From positions 1 to 64,000 of the forward strand of contig NZ_JAAHGH010000013.1 in the NCBI RefSeq assembly GCF_010672525.1: DNA of 64,000 bases, in the 5' to 3' direction. Each line of letters starts with the position of its first letter. Position 1 is the first letter of the stretch. This DNA comes from Okeania sp. SIO2B3. Lineage in GTDB: Bacteria; Cyanobacteriota; Cyanobacteriia; Cyanobacteriales; Microcoleaceae. This document shows positions 16,019 to 24,813 of the stretch, piece after piece. The notes under the pieces were generated by a model, which was not told the DNA's origin, made no database searches, and was given only the letters and a program-made list of their open reading frames with translations. The position numbers and the translations under genes were made by a program.

Positions 16019-17539
16019 TTGAGAACTGTAAATAGAATCGCGAGCGGTCAGAGAAACCGCACGTTGAGATATCGTTTGATCCAGGCTCTTTTCATTTTCA
16101 TTCTGTTCGCCGTGGCGTTCCTTTCTAGCGGCGGTCAGGTCTTAGCCCAGGATGGGGAGAATCCCATTAGCGGCAAACCACCAATAGGCTCGGAGCCGTC
16201 GGTTGATGACTTTGACTACCAGGTCAAGTACCAACGGGCATTCGAGGCAGTGATTTGGAGCAGGCCGGCACTCGGAATCTACTCCTTTCGCAGAGCCGCC
16301 TTCGATTGGTTAGGTTACCAGGACAACGACATCATCGCCTACTCCGAGTTGGCTACGCCGCGACTCGAAGCGCTGACTGCGAACAGTAGCACATCGTACA
16401 TCGCAGCCTTCACTGACTTAAGGAAGGGGCCTGTCGTGGTTGAGATTCCCGCAGCCGGAGACGACGGCTCTCTCTATGGCCAAGTCGTTGATGCCTGGCA
16501 CTTAACAATTGCCGATGTGGGTCCCTCTGGTATCGACAAGGGCGAAGGTGGCAAAATCGTTTTCACGCCACCAGGCTACAATAAAGAGATTGACGATAAT
16601 GAATACATCCATGTTCCCTCACCCAACTATCGAATTGCCTTCGCGTTTCGTTCCGTTGTCCTACCTGGCAAGACGCTGGAGGATGCCTACGAGTATGCAA
16701 AACGGACGCGGATATATTACCTTTCAGAGGCTGATGAACCGCCGGAACCGAGGTTCATCGACCCCATCAACGATCGTTACCCGACCTTGCCGTTATATGA
16801 CGAGCACCTCTTCGAAGACATTTACGACATCGTCACTGTCGAGCCCGTCCAGAAGAAAGACAAGGTGATGATGGGTATGCTGAAGTCTCTTGGTATCGAA
16901 CGTGGCAAACCGTTTTCACCGGACGAGACTACTGAACTCGCTATGCGTCAAGCCGCGATCGACGGGTGGCATTACCTACAATACTTGGTCGATAAGGAGA
17001 TGATAAACCGTCCCTATTGGGAGGATCGACATTACTACTCTCTGCAGCCGACAGATGCTAACAATAAGTTCGATTTCACCTATGAAGATCGGATTGATTT
17101 GATTGAGCGCGCTCTACCGTTTTTCTGGGGTACATTCTACCCGAAGGAGTTAGCCGAAACGCCAACCACGGAATACACGGCGGCGATCGCGGACAAGGAC
17201 GGTAATTTGCTGGAGGCCGACAAACTCTACAAAGTTAACGTTCCTGCTGACGTGCCTGTGGAGCAATTCTGGGGGCTCACGGTCTATGACCGCGATACGT
17301 TCTCTTTTATCTACAGTGCCAGCAACCGCACCACCCTCTCGTCCTACGACATCGAGAAAATGGAAACGAATGCTGACGGAAGTGTCACGCTCTATGTGGG
17401 TCCCAATGCCCCTGATGGACTCGAATCCAATTGGATACCCACGTCAGGCAAGCGCCCGATGCCGGTAATGCGGTTCTATGGGCTGACCGAAGAGTTTAAG
17501 GATTCATTCATAATGCCAGATTTTGAATTGGTTGAATAA
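16019..17539 (+). CDS. Secreted DUF1254/DUF1214 protein, copy 2
   Basis: A 506-residue protein with a long signal peptide (about 1-44, RLIQALFIFILFAVAF...VLAQ). The DUF1254 part is YQRAFEAVIWSRPALGIYSFRRA, then TPRLEALTANSSTSYIAA. The DUF1214 part is VEQFWGLTVYDRDTFSFI, GPNAPDGLESNWIPTSGKRPMPVMRFYG. The TTG start is chosen because it sits 6 bases after ATAAGGAG in the conserved leader L4. GC content and sequence differ clearly from the DUF1254 protein at 12441, so they are not recent duplicates. The leader is shared but the signal peptide is not. Confidence 0.85.
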   Translation: MRTVNRIASGQRNRTLRYRLIQALFIFILFAVAFLSSGGQVLAQDGENPISGKPPIGSEPSVDDFDYQVKYQRAFEAVIWSRPALGIYSFRRAAFDWLGYQDNDIIAYSELATPRLEALTANSSTSYIAAFTDLRKGPVVVEIPAAGDDGSLYGQVVDAWHLTIADVGPSGIDKGEGGKIVFTPPGYNKEIDDNEYIHVPSPNYRIAFAFRSVVLPGKTLEDAYEYAKRTRIYYLSEADEPPEPRFIDPINDRYPTLPLYDEHLFEDIYDIVTVEPVQKKDKVMMGMLKSLGIERGKPFSPDETTELAMRQAAIDGWHYLQYLVDKEMINRPYWEDRHYYSLQPTDANNKFDFTYEDRIDLIERALPFFWGTFYPKELAETPTTEYTAAIADKDGNLLEADKLYKVNVPADVPVEQFWGLTVYDRDTFSFIYSASNRTTLSSYDIEKMETNADGSVTLYVGPNAPDGLESNWIPTSGKRPMPVMRFYGLTEEFKDSFIMPDFELVE

Positions 17540-17833
17540 TCGGAAACTGCTAACAAGCTGATGCAGCGGCCTGCCGTGGCGGAGCTGCTGCATGAGTCGA
17601 GCCTGTCCAATTTTAATTTCAACAATTTCTTTGTGGATATTGTCAAACTTGTCATTGACATCTTCAAACTTGTCATTTACTTCCTTTCGGAAAGTTTCAA
17701 ACTTATCATCCATGCGATCGAGTTTCTGTATGCTTTGTCCAAAAACGTCTTCCAGAGAATACCAGCGGTTTTCATATGAATAAACCACAATGATACTGAC
17801 TCCTAACTCCGTACGGACGTTTAGCTGGCGCAC
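17504..17833 (-). pseudogene. Coiled-coil fragment, probably a degraded gene
   Basis: On the minus strand, KLDRMDDKFETFRKEVNDKF...DNIHKEIVEIKIGQARLMQQL resembles the coiled-coil end of short cyanobacterial proteins. The frame overlaps the end of the convergent DUF1254 gene. Its upper part overlaps the generic repeat GGAGTTAGGAGTCAG and the end of a foldback element (17763-17789), so an intact gene is unlikely. Confidence 0.3.
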
Positions 17834-17956
17834 AACTTTCCTAAGGTCATGCTCCGCAAACGTTAACGCTGCGCGACATGAAACGCATTTTTGTTATGCA
17901 ACGTCCCTACCTCCTAACTCCTAACTCCTGACTCCTGACTCCTGACTCCATAACAA

Positions 17957-18332
17957 TGATATATAAGTAAAGTTAATACATTAAAAAAATTAGTTATTTA
18001 ATTTGTATAGCTGAGAAAGTTATAATTTTCGATCATTCACAGAGATAGCTTACCACTAAACTAACTTTAAAGTCTTTGATTTACCCCATAGCACAACAGA
18101 GTGGACATGACTCACCCTGTTTCGATTAAGGCTTTGGATCAATGCTTTTTTGTGGTGTGGAATTGTTCTCCACCACGCTCTGAAAAATTGGCTCGTACCA
18201 AATCCGGGTTAAAAAAACCCGTTTTAAATAACCCAAAAAAGCTCTCTAGAGACCTTGCATGCAAGCTTTCTACAGGGTGGGAGCTAACGGGGATATTTAT
18301 ACCGGATTTGGTATCAGTAGTAGGGCGTCTAC
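17957..18332 (+). repeat. 376-bp direct duplication, copy 1 (contains upstream repeat P)
   Basis: This stretch is nearly identical to 24138-24514. It begins GATATATAAGTAAAGTTAA, includes repeat P (to 18104), a shared 90-bp middle, and a 118-bp foldback element. Both copies lie upstream of large sulfatase genes. A frame of 97 codons at 18101-18394 (and its counterpart at 24283) runs through the foldback element and is not taken as a gene. Confidence 0.8.
18196..18313. mobile_element. 118-bp MITE family B, copy 1
   Basis: Perfect 12-bp inverted ends TACCAAATCCGG (18196-18207) and CCGGATTTGGTA (18302-18313). It holds an inner CGGGTTAAAAAAACCCG foldback. The second copy is at 24378-24495. Half-sites of the same end occur near 23814, 32236 and 59866. 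Confidence 0.7.
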
Positions 18333-18449
18333 GTCAAAGCAGAAGTTATAACAACGAACCAATTTTTCCTGTCAAAGTCTCTTGTTGGCCTTAGAATTAA
18401 ACCTTTCTTTCGCTCAAACTAGCTAGCGATATTGAGACTTTATTAACCC

Positions 18450-18501
18450 TTTTTGGGATGCGTCCCCAATTTTGTTAACTCTTTCTTATTAGGTTTTACC
18501 G
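18450..18501 (+). promoter_or_regulatory. Hydrolase-island leader L5 (short form)
   Basis: TTTGGGATGCGTCCCCAATT, GTTAACTCTTTCTTATTAGG and TTTTACC lead into the ATG at 18502. The block matches L2 and L3. The left arm of the hairpin is missing or changed here. Confidence 0.6.
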
Positions 18502-20940
18502 ATGTTTTTGAATCGAATGTTGAGAGCGATCGCGATATTTGCGATGGCCATCTCTCTCCTATGGGGAAGTATTACTCCCCCTGTATTGGCACAAACTGCT
18601 GATGGCTCGGTTCTGCCATTCCCGACAGTGCCATCAGCCAGCGTTGCTGGACCGACCTTGCAAGAGTCCACCATGATCCGGCGCGAGGAACCGAACCGTA
18701 TACCCAACGAAGATCCGCCCAACATCCTGATTATCCTGCTGGATGATGTAGGCTTCGGGCAGCCTGACACCTTTGGTGGCGAGATCCACATGCCGACTCT
18801 AAGCCGTTTGTGGGATGAAGGGATTGCCTATAACACCTTTCACACTACTGCCATCTGCTCGCCCACCCGCGCCGCTCTCTTAACCGGGCGCAATCACCAC
18901 CGGGCCCAATCAGGTACGATCGCAGAATTTTCGGTGGACTGGGATGGTTACCTGGGGGTTATTCCCAAGACCACTGCCACCGTCGCCGAAGTTTTGAGCG
19001 AATACGGCTACAAAACCTCTGCCTTTGGCAAATGGCACAATACCCCAACCAATGAGACCACAGCTATGGGTCCATTCGATCGCTGGCCTACTGGGCATGG
19101 TTTCGACTATTTCTACGGCTTCCTTGCGGGTGAAACCTCTCAGTATGAGCCGCGCCTCTATGAGAACCTCAACCCCATAGAGCCGCCCCACGACGAGACT
19201 TACCACCTGACTGAGGACATGGCGGATAAAGCGATCAACTGGATGCGTCACCACCGTTCCTATTCTCCCGACAAACCCTTCTTGATGTACTGGGCACCAG
19301 GGGCAGTCCACGGTCCTCACCATGTCTTCAAGGAATGGGCAGATAAGTATAAGGGTAAATTCGATGACGGCTGGGACGAGTACCAAAAGCGGGTCTTTGA
19401 AAACCAGAAAGCCCTGGGCTGGATTCCAGTAGATGCGCAGCTAGCTACTCGGCCTGATGACATGCAAGCATGGGATGATATTGAGGATGAGGAGGAACGT
19501 GATTTCCAACGGCGGTTGATGGAAGTCTATGCAGGGTTTCTCGAACATACAGATACCCAGGCAGGTAAGGTGATCTCGGAACTCGACAATCTGGGCATTC
19601 GCGACAATACCATCGTCTTTTATATTGTTGGTGACAACGGAGCCAGTGCCGAAGGTCAGGAGGGCACTATCAGCGAATTTCTTGCCCAGAACCTAATTCC
19701 CAGTACGATCGAGGAGCAACTTGAGGCTCTCGACGGACTAGGCGGACTTGATGCCCTGGGAACCCCAAAAACCGAAAATATGTACCACGCGGGTTGGGCC
19801 TGGGCAGGGGATGCCCCCTTCCGTTATACCAAGCTAGTTGCTTCCCACTTCGGTGGTACCCGCAACCCGATGGTAATCTCCTGGCCCAAGGGCATTACCC
19901 CCGACAAAACCCCCCGGTCTCAGTTTCACCATGTCAACGATATTGCTCCAACTATCTACGATATCCTCGGCATTACCCCCCCTGAAGAAGTTTACGGCTT
20001 CAAGCAAAAACCCCTCGATGGGATTAGCATGAAGTACACCTTCAACGATGCCAACGCAGAGGATCGAAAGAATCTTCAGTATTTCGAGAACAGCGGCAGC
20101 CGAGGCATCTATATCGATGGCTGGTATGCCTGCACCTTTGGTCCTCAGATCCCCTGGAATATAGCTAAATCAGCAGAGGACTTCCCTGACTGGGATGCCA
20201 ATGAGGACGTTTGGGAACTGTATCACATTACCGACGACTTCACTCAAATGGAGAATCTGGCAGCTCAGGAGCCAGAGCTTTTGGAGGTAATGAAACAAAT
20301 GTTCTTGGAAGAAGCAGAAGAGAATTTGGCATTCCCCATTGGGGGCGGCCTGTACGTCAACGCTAATCCCGAAGACCGGATCGGGAGTCCCTACACTAGC
20401 TGGACTTTTGATGAAAGCACAACTCGTATGCCTGAATTCACTGCACCGAGCCTAGGTCGCGAGAGCAACGTGGTTACGATTGATGTCGATCTGGAAGAAA
20501 ATGCTTCCGGCGTTCTCTATGCCTTGGGAGGTTCCGGTGGCGGTGTGAGCTTGTTTATGGACAACGGAATTCTCAAGTACGAGTACAACATGCTGCTCCT
20601 CGAGCGTTATAAGGAAGAATCAAATGCACCGATCGCTGCTGGTCATCACACCATTGAAGTAGACACAACCATCGAGGATCTCTATTCCCCTGGTAAAGTG
20701 GTTATACGAGTGGATGGCTTAGAAGTCCTCGACCAGCCAATCACTATCCAAACAATCGTCGTGGGAGCCTTCAGTGCCAGTGAAACCTTCGATGTCGGCA
20801 CGGATCTGGGGGCTCCGGTTTCCCTAGACTATGCCGATCGCGCTCCCTTTGAGTTCGACGGAACGATTAACACTGTGAAAGTAGAGCTGACATCAGCTGA
20901 ACCTCACTTTTTACCTTCACTCCCAGCTCCCTTGGACTAG
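18502..20940 (+). CDS. Secreted type I arylsulfatase, large form (1)
   Basis: An 812-residue arylsulfatase. Signal peptide 1-31 (MFLNRMLRAIAIFAM ... VLAQ). Sulfatase domain about 72-600. IILLDDVG supplies the metal Asp pair. C119-S-P-T-R123 is the formylglycine site. FGKWHN and VGDNGAS are further active-site stretches. Residues about 660-805 form a lectin-like beta domain (GRESNVVTIDVDLEENASGVLYALGG, PFEFDGTINTVKVEL) seen at the end of this large arylsulfatase group. It has the TR variant of the CxPSR motif, common in arylsulfatases. Closely related to the gene at 27894 and less to those at 21138 and 24814. Substrate unknown; export to the periplasm or outside is likely. Confidence 0.92.
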   Translation: MFLNRMLRAIAIFAMAISLLWGSITPPVLAQTADGSVLPFPTVPSASVAGPTLQESTMIRREEPNRIPNEDPPNILIILLDDVGFGQPDTFGGEIHMPTLSRLWDEGIAYNTFHTTAICSPTRAALLTGRNHHRAQSGTIAEFSVDWDGYLGVIPKTTATVAEVLSEYGYKTSAFGKWHNTPTNETTAMGPFDRWPTGHGFDYFYGFLAGETSQYEPRLYENLNPIEPPHDETYHLTEDMADKAINWMRHHRSYSPDKPFLMYWAPGAVHGPHHVFKEWADKYKGKFDDGWDEYQKRVFENQKALGWIPVDAQLATRPDDMQAWDDIEDEEERDFQRRLMEVYAGFLEHTDTQAGKVISELDNLGIRDNTIVFYIVGDNGASAEGQEGTISEFLAQNLIPSTIEEQLEALDGLGGLDALGTPKTENMYHAGWAWAGDAPFRYTKLVASHFGGTRNPMVISWPKGITPDKTPRSQFHHVNDIAPTIYDILGITPPEEVYGFKQKPLDGISMKYTFNDANAEDRKNLQYFENSGSRGIYIDGWYACTFGPQIPWNIAKSAEDFPDWDANEDVWELYHITDDFTQMENLAAQEPELLEVMKQMFLEEAEENLAFPIGGGLYVNANPEDRIGSPYTSWTFDESTTRMPEFTAPSLGRESNVVTIDVDLEENASGVLYALGGSGGGVSLFMDNGILKYEYNMLLLERYKEESNAPIAAGHHTIEVDTTIEDLYSPGKVVIRVDGLEVLDQPITIQTIVVGAFSASETFDVGTDLGAPVSLDYADRAPFEFDGTINTVKVELTSAEPHFLPSLPAPLD

Positions 20941-21008
20941 AATAATGCTGATGTAAAGGAATTTAGTTACGGGGTGGGCGTTGCCTACCCTCATTACCTA
21001 AGTTCTAC

Positions 21009-21137
21009 TCTAATTCAGCTAAACCTGTAGAGTTCCGAGCCAGCTCGGGACTCTACAGGCCATCCCAAGGCTATTCAGATTGTGTTTTAGGATGCAGTCT
21101 GAGATTTTTTTGTTAACCCTTTTATGAGGTTTCACCC
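21009..21137 (+). promoter_or_regulatory. Hydrolase-island leader L6 with 16-bp hairpin
   Basis: CTGTAGAGTTCCGAGC (21025-21040) pairs with GCTCGGGACTCTACAG (21043-21058) over 16 positions, with one T opposite G that is a wobble pair in RNA. CATCCCAAGG and TTTTAGGATGC form a weaker second foldback. GTTAACCC and ATGAGGTTTCACCC precede the ATG. Confidence 0.7.
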
Positions 21138-23660
21138 ATGTTTTTGCAACGGATGTTGAGAGCGATCGCGATATTTACGATCGCCCTTTCCTTTTTCCTC
21201 AATACCTCTGTGTTGCCAGCAATGGCCCAGCAGATATTGCCCCATCCCGACCCTATTTTCACCGGCAAAATGGGACTCACTTACGAAGACTCCGAATCCG
21301 AAAAGGCAGACCTGAAATTACCCTCTACCTTCGGGATTGAAAATGCCCCCAATATCCTTGTGGTGATGTTGGATGACGTGGGCTATGGTCAGATGTCAAC
21401 CTTTGGCGGCGCTATTCCCAGTCCGACCTTAGACAAGCTCGCAGATAATGGCTTGCGCTATACCCAGTTCCACACCACAGGCATCTGTTCCCCCACGCGA
21501 GCAGCCCTTCTCACCGGACGCAACGCTCACTCTGTAGCATCCGGGGCAGTCATGGAGGCCGGAACGAATTTTCCGGGCTATTCCACCCTTATCCCCCAGA
21601 ATGCTGCAACAATCGGCCAGATTCTACAGTCCTATGGCTATGCCACGTCTTGGTTTGGTAAAAACCACAACGTTCCCGACTGGGAAACCGGGGCGATCGG
21701 GCCGTTCGAGCGCTGGCCTGTGGGTTTAGGATTTGACTATTTCTACGGCTTTGTTGGTGGCGAAACCAACCAATACCATCCTGCCTTGGTAGAAAATACA
21801 ACTCGTTTGGAAGCGCCCAAAACTAATGCCGATGGATCGCCCTATATCTTCAATACCGATTTAGCCGATCATGCCATCAACTACATCCGCACAACCTATG
21901 CCCTGTCAGATGAAAAACCTTTTTTCATGTTCTTTGCTCCGGGCGCGACTCATGCCCCGCATCAGGTTCCCGAAGACTATATCAAGAAATTCGCGGGTCA
22001 ATTTGATACGGGCTGGGATGAGTACCGCAATCAAACGTTTGAGAAACAAAAAGAATTAGGGGTTATTCCACCAAACGCCGAACTCACTCCTCGCGAGGAT
22101 TTACCTGATTGGGAGGAATTAAATGCAGACGAACAAAGACTCTATGCCCGCATGATGGAAGTCTTTGCTGGCTTTACCCAACAAACAGATGAAGAAATCG
22201 GTCGAGTGATTGATGCCATTGAAGACTTGGATCTCTTGGACAATACGTTGGTGATTTATATTGCTGGCGATAATGGTGGTAGTGCAGAAGGTGGATTGGA
22301 AGGGACGATCAATACAACCACCTACCGCAACGGCTTGACAGAACCCTTTGCTGACAAACTGGCGGCGATTGACGAGTTAGGCAGTTCCAAACACGATAAT
22401 CATTTTCCAGCCGGTTGGGCTTGGGCGATGGATACGCCCTTCCAATGGACCAAACAGGTTGCTTCCCACTTTGGAGGAACTCGTAATGGCATGGTTATTT
22501 CTTGGCCTGAGCGCATTACCGATAAGGGAGATGTACGCTACCAGTTCAGCCATGTTATCGACATTGTTCCGACTATTCTCGAAGCAGTTGGCATTGAAGC
22601 ACCGACTCAAGTTAATGGTGTCACCCAGAAACCCATCGAAGGAACCAGTCTGGTTTATACCTTTGATGCAACGGATGCTGACGGTGACGATCTGAGCGCG
22701 ATTGATGCCCCCAGCGAACATACAACCCAATATTTTGAGATTGCCGGAAATCAGGGTATCTACGATAATGGTTGGATGGCAAGTGCAATTCGGACAGTGC
22801 CGTGGGTTGGGGATACGCCGTTGGGCAACAGCCTGATCGATATGGATTGGGAGCTTTATAACGTTGGCGGAGATTCTGACGAGAATTGTTCTGTTAATAC
22901 TCCAGACTTTACCCAAGCCAACGATCTGGCTGAGGAGTGTCCTGATAAGCTGGATGAAATGGTCAAGCTCTTTTATGCCGAGGCCGCCAAACATAATGTC
23001 TTTCCGTTGGACGATCGTCGTTACGAACGGTTCGATCCAGACCTGCGTCCCAGTTTGGTAGAAGGACGAACCCATTTTATCTTCCCAGATCATTTCCGCG
23101 CTCCTGAAGGTGTAGCACCTAACTTGAAGTCCAAAAGCCACACGATTACTGCAGATGTCGTGTTTCCACCGGGGGGCGAAGGTGTATTAGTGACTTTAGC
23201 GGGTGCTTTTGGCGGGTATGGGTTGTTTGTACAGGACGGTAAGTTAGTGTATGACTACAACTTAGCCAGACTTGAACACTATCGGATCGAAGGATCTTTA
23301 TTGGAGATTCCAGTCCCCACCATTGGTCTCCCCATTACTCTCAAGGCAGTTTATAAAACTGTTTCTGATGAGCCTGGTGTGGGAGGAGAAGTCACCCTTT
23401 ATGCCGACGGTCAGCAAATTGGTCACGGCTTTGTCTGTGAGACCTTGAGTACCCGCTACACCCCGGATGAAACCTTTGATATCGGCTTTGATACGGGTTC
23501 GGCAGTATCCGACACCTATGAGGAGCTGATGCCCTTTGATTTCAGCGGAACTTTGAACTCAGTGACAATCGAAATCACTGACGATGTAGCAGACAAAGAG
23601 TCCGTAGATGCATACTGCGGGGAGCCTTTACTTCTTAATCCCATTCCGTTCTACGATTAA
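21138..23660 (+). CDS. Secreted type I arylsulfatase, large form (2)
   Basis: An 840-residue arylsulfatase with signal peptide 1-31 (MFLQRMLRAIAIFTI ... AMAQ). The catalytic domain holds VVMLDDVG, C117-S-P-T-R121, WFGKNHN and IAGDNGGS. The C-terminal beta domain spans about 665-825. FGKNHN instead of FGKWHN is shared with the 24814 protein, and the two form one subgroup (ILPxPDP start of the mature chain in both). Formylglycine conversion of C117 is expected from the enzyme at 30922. Confidence 0.92.
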   Translation: MFLQRMLRAIAIFTIALSFFLNTSVLPAMAQQILPHPDPIFTGKMGLTYEDSESEKADLKLPSTFGIENAPNILVVMLDDVGYGQMSTFGGAIPSPTLDKLADNGLRYTQFHTTGICSPTRAALLTGRNAHSVASGAVMEAGTNFPGYSTLIPQNAATIGQILQSYGYATSWFGKNHNVPDWETGAIGPFERWPVGLGFDYFYGFVGGETNQYHPALVENTTRLEAPKTNADGSPYIFNTDLADHAINYIRTTYALSDEKPFFMFFAPGATHAPHQVPEDYIKKFAGQFDTGWDEYRNQTFEKQKELGVIPPNAELTPREDLPDWEELNADEQRLYARMMEVFAGFTQQTDEEIGRVIDAIEDLDLLDNTLVIYIAGDNGGSAEGGLEGTINTTTYRNGLTEPFADKLAAIDELGSSKHDNHFPAGWAWAMDTPFQWTKQVASHFGGTRNGMVISWPERITDKGDVRYQFSHVIDIVPTILEAVGIEAPTQVNGVTQKPIEGTSLVYTFDATDADGDDLSAIDAPSEHTTQYFEIAGNQGIYDNGWMASAIRTVPWVGDTPLGNSLIDMDWELYNVGGDSDENCSVNTPDFTQANDLAEECPDKLDEMVKLFYAEAAKHNVFPLDDRRYERFDPDLRPSLVEGRTHFIFPDHFRAPEGVAPNLKSKSHTITADVVFPPGGEGVLVTLAGAFGGYGLFVQDGKLVYDYNLARLEHYRIEGSLLEIPVPTIGLPITLKAVYKTVSDEPGVGGEVTLYADGQQIGHGFVCETLSTRYTPDETFDIGFDTGSAVSDTYEELMPFDFSGTLNSVTIEITDDVADKESVDAYCGEPLLLNPIPFYD

Positions 23661-23697
23661 TCATTGCAAAATTCGACCATTGATTTAATATCAACAT

Positions 23698-23806
23698 GAC
23701 TTACGCATAACCACCATATCTTGTAGGGGCGATTTCCTACGGAATGCTCCGCAAACGCGAATCGCCCGTACATATAGCGGATGAGTTCGCATTTTGCGTA
23801 AGTCCT
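23698..23806. mobile_element. MITE family A, copy 2
   Basis: GACTTACGCA (23698-23707) and TGCGTAAGTCCT (23795-23806) are the inverted ends. The inner part includes a GTAGGGGCGATT...AATCGCCCGTAC foldback of another dispersed family, so the element has probably been invaded or has captured that repeat. Confidence 0.65.
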
Positions 23807-23933
23807 AATCAAATCCGGTAGTATCGGTAGAATTTAAGACCGTAGGGGTTTGGTCTCCAAACCCTCTACAAACTAGGAGTTTTCGCCAATAGTGATGGTA
23901 GAACCTTATTCTCCAAAGCCAACGGATTTGATA

Positions 23934-24039
23934 TACAGCGCTTTTCAGATGAATAAACCACATCGTCATAACCAAAACCCTGTAGGGGCGATTCGCTTGC
24001 TCGCCCCTACTGTGGTCTACCGAAATGAAAACCGCTGTA
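23934..24039. mobile_element. MITE family C, copy 1
   Basis: TACAGCGCTTTTCA (23934-23947) and TGAAAACCGCTGTA (24026-24039) are near-perfect inverted ends (one mismatch). The centre is a GTAGGGGCGA...CCCCTAC foldback. A second copy is at 56840-56944 and a left-end fragment at 17763-17789. Confidence 0.7.
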
Positions 24040-24137
24040 AGACCGAAATGGAAGTAGGTATTTTAATAGCGAACTTTTAGTCGGGTGGGTAGCGCCCACC
24101 CTTATTCATGTCGCGCCAGTAGTGGCGCACTCCAAAA

Positions 24138-24514
24138 GAGATATATAAGTAAAGTTAATACATTAAAAAAATTAGTTATTTAATTTGTATAGCTCAGAAA
24201 GTTATAATTTTTGATCATCCACAGAGATAGCTTACCACTAAACTAACCATTAAGTCTTTGATTTACCCCATAGCACAACAGAGTGGACATGGCTCACCCT
24301 GTTTCGATTAATGCTTTGGATCAATGCTTTTTTGTGGTGTGGAATTGTTCTCCACCCCGCTCTAAAGAATTGGCTCATACCAAATCCGGGTTAAACAAAC
24401 CCGTTTTAAATAACCCAAAAAAACTCTCTAGAGACCTTGCATCCAAGGTTTTTACAGGGTGGGAACTAACGGGAATATTTATACCGGATTTGGTATCAGT
24501 AGTAGCGCGTCTAC
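24138..24514 (+). repeat. 376-bp direct duplication, copy 2, with repeat P and MITE B
   Basis: This is the counterpart of 17957-18332, with only scattered differences. MITE B lies at 24378-24495 with ends TACCAAATCCGG and CCGGATTTGGTA. After 24514 come low-complexity pyrimidine/purine tracts (CCCCCTT.../GGGGAGG...) up to about 24660, then about 150 bp without features before the next sulfatase gene. Confidence 0.75.
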
Positions 24515-24813
24515 ACTAAAATTGTGAGTAAAACCTAACCCCCCAACCCCCTTCCTATCCCCCCTTGCCCCCCTTTCAAAGGGGGGAGGAGGGAAGGGGA
24601 GGATATTCACCCCTCTCAAAAGCAGGAGAGGGGGAGGGGCAGGGGGGAGAGGTCTCCCGGGATACTGAAATTTACCCACATTTTCAAACTAGACGTGCTA
24701 GTACAGACCTCCGCCCCTAGCCTGCTGCAACCCTGCACAAACAGGTTCAAGAGGATGTCACAAAAGAGTTAATCAATCAAAGACTCAAATGTTAACAGCA
24801 CAGCACTAAGTGT

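Noticed and set aside
18101-18394. A 97-codon frame similar to one at 24283-24519
   Set aside because: Both run through the 376-bp duplication and MITE B; similarity is due to DNA duplication, with no codon-type conservation or ribosome site.
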